Shown here piece after piece: positions 61,304 through 64,000 of a DNA stretch of 64,000 bases. The translations under genes were made by a program, and so were the position numbers. The stretch's first letter is position 1. Each line of letters opens with the position of its first letter. Source of the stretch: Marasmius tenuissimus. Its lineage: Eukaryota > Basidiomycota > Agaricomycetes > Agaricales > Marasmiaceae. The notes below the pieces were generated by a model. It was not told the DNA's origin and ran no database searches. It saw only the letters and a list, made by a program, of their open reading frames with translations. Where the stretch lies: assembly GCA_029532415.1 (NCBI GenBank), contig JAQOTA010000050.1, positions 6,386,001-6,450,000 of the forward strand, written 5' to 3'.

Positions 61304-61407
61304 GCCCGCCTAGCTCAATCGGATAGAGCGTCAGACTCTTATAATCGTTCAACGTCGGGCTTAGACATTTGATCTGAAGGCTGCGAGTTCGACCCTCGCG
61401 GTGGGCT
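61304..61407 (+). tRNA. tRNA-Lys (anticodon CUU) with intron
   Basis: Acceptor GCCCGCC/GGTGGGC, D-arm TAGCTCAATCGGATAGAGC, anticodon stem CAGA/TCTG with CTCTTA, anticodon CTT, about 30 nt of intron, T-arm GCGAG-TTCGACC-CTCGC, discriminator T. Same body as tRNA-Lys(UUU) at 42707-42810. Confidence 0.9.
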
Positions 61408-64000
61408 ATATAGTCCTTGGACCATCTTGTTTTTTATTTGGCTTTAATGATCAGGTATTCAAACCTCACGAAGGGACGAACGGGGAAAATCAAATTGGGA
61501 TATTTGGTCCTATGTCTGAAGGGTACGCAAGTAAGCGAGAGTAGTGAACGGTATCAAGTCCTCTAACAAAAGTGAGTAGATAGTACGGTTCGGATAGAGA
61601 ATAAAGGGAGTAAACGGGCTACAATCGGGGCCGCCCAACAGACGACAAGCATAGGAAGTGAAGTTGAATGACCGATGAGGTACGTGAGATTAAACCCTCT
61701 AGCTGATACCCGAGCCGTCTCGATGATGAGCAAGACCAAACGGCTCCCCACGAATAGTGAGAGCAGTGTATAGTGGTGATAACATGTAAATGAGTAGACG
61801 GGGTGTAAGGATAAGAAAACAGCTCAAGCAACCCAGTCGGAATGTGTGGAATCTGTGCTTAACTCCACCTGCACGGTGCACTGTTCATTCGGATGCAGCT
61901 TGGAGATTGTCCTGGAAACCCTACCGACCCCAGCACCTCCAAGCCTGAAGCTTGGGTATTCCAAGGGTTACAGGGGAAGTCGACACCTTGTATATCGTGA
62001 GGGAAAGAAGAGTTGTACACCAGCACCATCACCCTACGTTGGAGCCCAAATCTACGGGCATAGAGTCTGGCACATCACAAAACCGAAAATTTGGAGCGCA
62101 CAGACAACTGACGCGCCTGACCCGTAGAGTCAGAAACAGAGCAGAGATAAAGTGGAGAATCGAGAAGGCAGGGCAAACTACGATTCGGAATATAGTGGTA
62201 GCCAACGACTCCACCCCGCTTGAATGAAGGAAACAAGAAATGAGAGTCGAGGGGATTCCCGATATCAGCGACGGGAAGGTCTTCATTTGTAGCACCGTCT
62301 GGGCGAGATAACAGATACGTTCTGGGTAAAAATCTGTGCCGGGTTTCGACAGAAAGGTTAGATAAAAAGGGCGGCGAGGAATCACGGAAGGGAAAATGAG
62401 TGCATGGAGGTAGGAGGGGGCCATGGTCGAACGAACGAGGCCAACTTTTCGAATCGAGGTGACTTGGGCGAGACATGGGCGCTGTATAATCAAGGAGAGG
62501 ACGTCGGACAGTTATAAGTCTGGACATCACCAGCTCACCCGTAGTGCCAGATAAAAAAAAAACACCTCCTAAAACCGTAGGCTCGGACGTAGTGACCAGA
62601 ATGACGGCAGAGGAACGGTGGCGAAGCTTGCTCTGTTCGTGCATATGGCACAACCACACCGAAAGAAAACCAACGATAGCACCATCTTGTCCGACGAGGA
62701 GAGGTGACGACTATCTAGATCGTAAGGCAAACCTAGTCGACAGCGACTGAGATCTGAGCCGCAGGTTGGGCGCAGCGGCATGGCGATGCCTCCATCGGAG
62801 ACCACGACGAGAAGCACAAAAACAAAAAGACGAAACGACTGACAATCACCAGATCAAGGGTAAACGAGTAAGAACCCTGACACATCGTCATATCAAAGCT
62901 GCAGGCTTGCTCAGACGTAGTGAAGAGGTTAACGCAGAGACACAACGGCGAAGCGTACCCCTTGCCCAGTGCTCGTTGGACAGCACAACCGTGACGGAGA
63001 AAAAACCAACGGCGACACCACCTCACCCGGATAAGAAACCTGACAATTAAGTACGTCGCAAAGCAGATTGCCCAGAGGTGCGGGTTGGATGTAACGCGAT
63101 ATGCGTCGTTCCCGTCTATAACGATAACAAAGAACGCCAACCCGAACGCGAGCGGAATGAAAGGCCGAGCACAAATTGACGCATAGTGACAGACAAGGGC
63201 CTAGTGAGGTCTCTAACACCCACGAAAGGAAAGGGGTGAGATATCCCATTCAGCGTCATCGAGTGAGGAGCCACGCCATGATATCCAAGTCGTAGGCCTG
63301 GGCGCAACGAACTGAAAGAGACGGCACGTGCAAACTGGCAACTTCATGATATACGAGCCTCGGGCAGCAAGAACGATGGGAGGAGAATATGATTATTGGG
63401 CCAAGATCCTCGTGTTCATGTTCGTATCTTCTGATCTTGCCCATAGTCAACGAGTCCACGTTCAGGAAACCTGCGTAGAGCCTGTCAGTGACCGCTGTAA
63501 AAACGTCAAACACACTAAAGGTAGGGTAGCTGAAGCCCTACGGATCCAAAACGACGAAACGATAAAGGCGTAAACAAGAACAGAGGCGTACCGGTAACAC
63601 TCACAGTATCCTATCCATATCAAGCCTCTTCAACATTCTTCCTATATCGTCTCCAGTTCGACGTTCACCCCTAGATAAACACAAACAAAACAAGAATAAG
63701 CGAGGGAAATGGACCACCTCCTAACAAAAAACAACTGGTCGTATGGAAAACTCTCTATTGGGCTTTTGACAGCAGGTTGAATTTAGTGGGGAGATCGTGG
63801 AAGTCGGGGTTCAAGAGATATCTCAGTCCGTACCAAGTTTTTGTCATTGCACGTGAGGCTCAAATCAGGTGGGACCACAGTCGGAAATTTCCGAAGATGC
63901 TGGCCTCCGGAGCCTCCGTCGTTTGCCCCTTTATTTCTCGCCGTCTGTCACTAACGGTGACTGGCACCTTTCCCATTTCGTTTTTGGTGATTCCTGTCAG
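61408..64000. other. Gene-poor region with weak internal duplication
   Basis: About 2.6 kb with many overlapping frames on both strands, none with homology or codon-like composition. Segments near 62580-62710 and 62910-63030 resemble each other (GACGTAGTGA, then CGGCGAAGC or CGGTGGCGAAGC, then GCACAACC and AACCAACG) at a spacing of about 330 bp, an old tandem duplication. No protein gene called. Confidence 0.4.

Noticed and set aside
62029..63249. Several long minus-strand frames (up to 194 codons)
   Set aside because: They overlap each other in different frames and have no homology; explained by low stop-codon density in a repeated region.

Overview
This window looks like nuclear DNA of an agaricomycete basidiomycete, probably a wood- or litter-decaying mushroom. 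The genes are cut by many 45-75 bp GT-AG introns with very short exons. There are four secreted laccases of basidiomycete type, several members of mushroom-restricted families (DUF6593-like proteins, an uncharacterised 7-TM family), and every tRNA gene seen carries an intron. Gene models below were assembled by hand from splice sites, reading frame and comparison between paralogs inside the window; each exon chain sums to a whole number of codons.

Layout. 0-15 kb: a non-autonomous DNA transposon (68-1053) lies just upstream of laccase 1. That gene is complete except for a TGA in place of the Trp codon of its first copper motif. Then come a degenerate intradiol-dioxygenase-like protein, a 7-TM protein, a DUF6593 protein with a poly-glycine tail, and intact laccase 2. 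15-21 kb: a cytochrome P450, a second DUF6593 protein and a secreted alpha-carbonic anhydrase. 20.9-25.2 kb: a co-directional three-gene cassette of an HD-domain oxygenase of PhnZ type and two tandem PhyH/PhnY-type Fe(II)/2-oxoglutarate dioxygenases. This is the arrangement of the bacterial oxidative C-P bond cleavage pair and is the best candidate here for an undescribed system. 26-39 kb: two tiny secreted peptide precursors, a type-B carboxylesterase, a small secreted-protein gene split inside its signal peptide by a 319-bp mobile element, the second 7-TM paralog, and an M36 fungalysin metalloprotease with 11-nt and 5-nt exons. 39-64 kb: seven intron-containing tRNA genes around a second laccase pair (laccases 3 and 4, minus strand), a further DUF6593-like gene, a second copy of the mobile element, and long stretches with no recognisable genes.

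How the genes work together. Laccases, P450, fungalysin, esterase and the secreted carbonic anhydrase fit a saprotrophic secretome acting on plant debris. The laccases form two sister pairs on opposite strands about 30 kb apart, with different intron numbers (18 and 15), so at least one old and two younger duplications are recorded. Laccase 1 shows several signs of decay. The HD/PhyH cassette would release phosphate from an organophosphonate if it acts like PhnY/PhnZ; the substrate is inference only.
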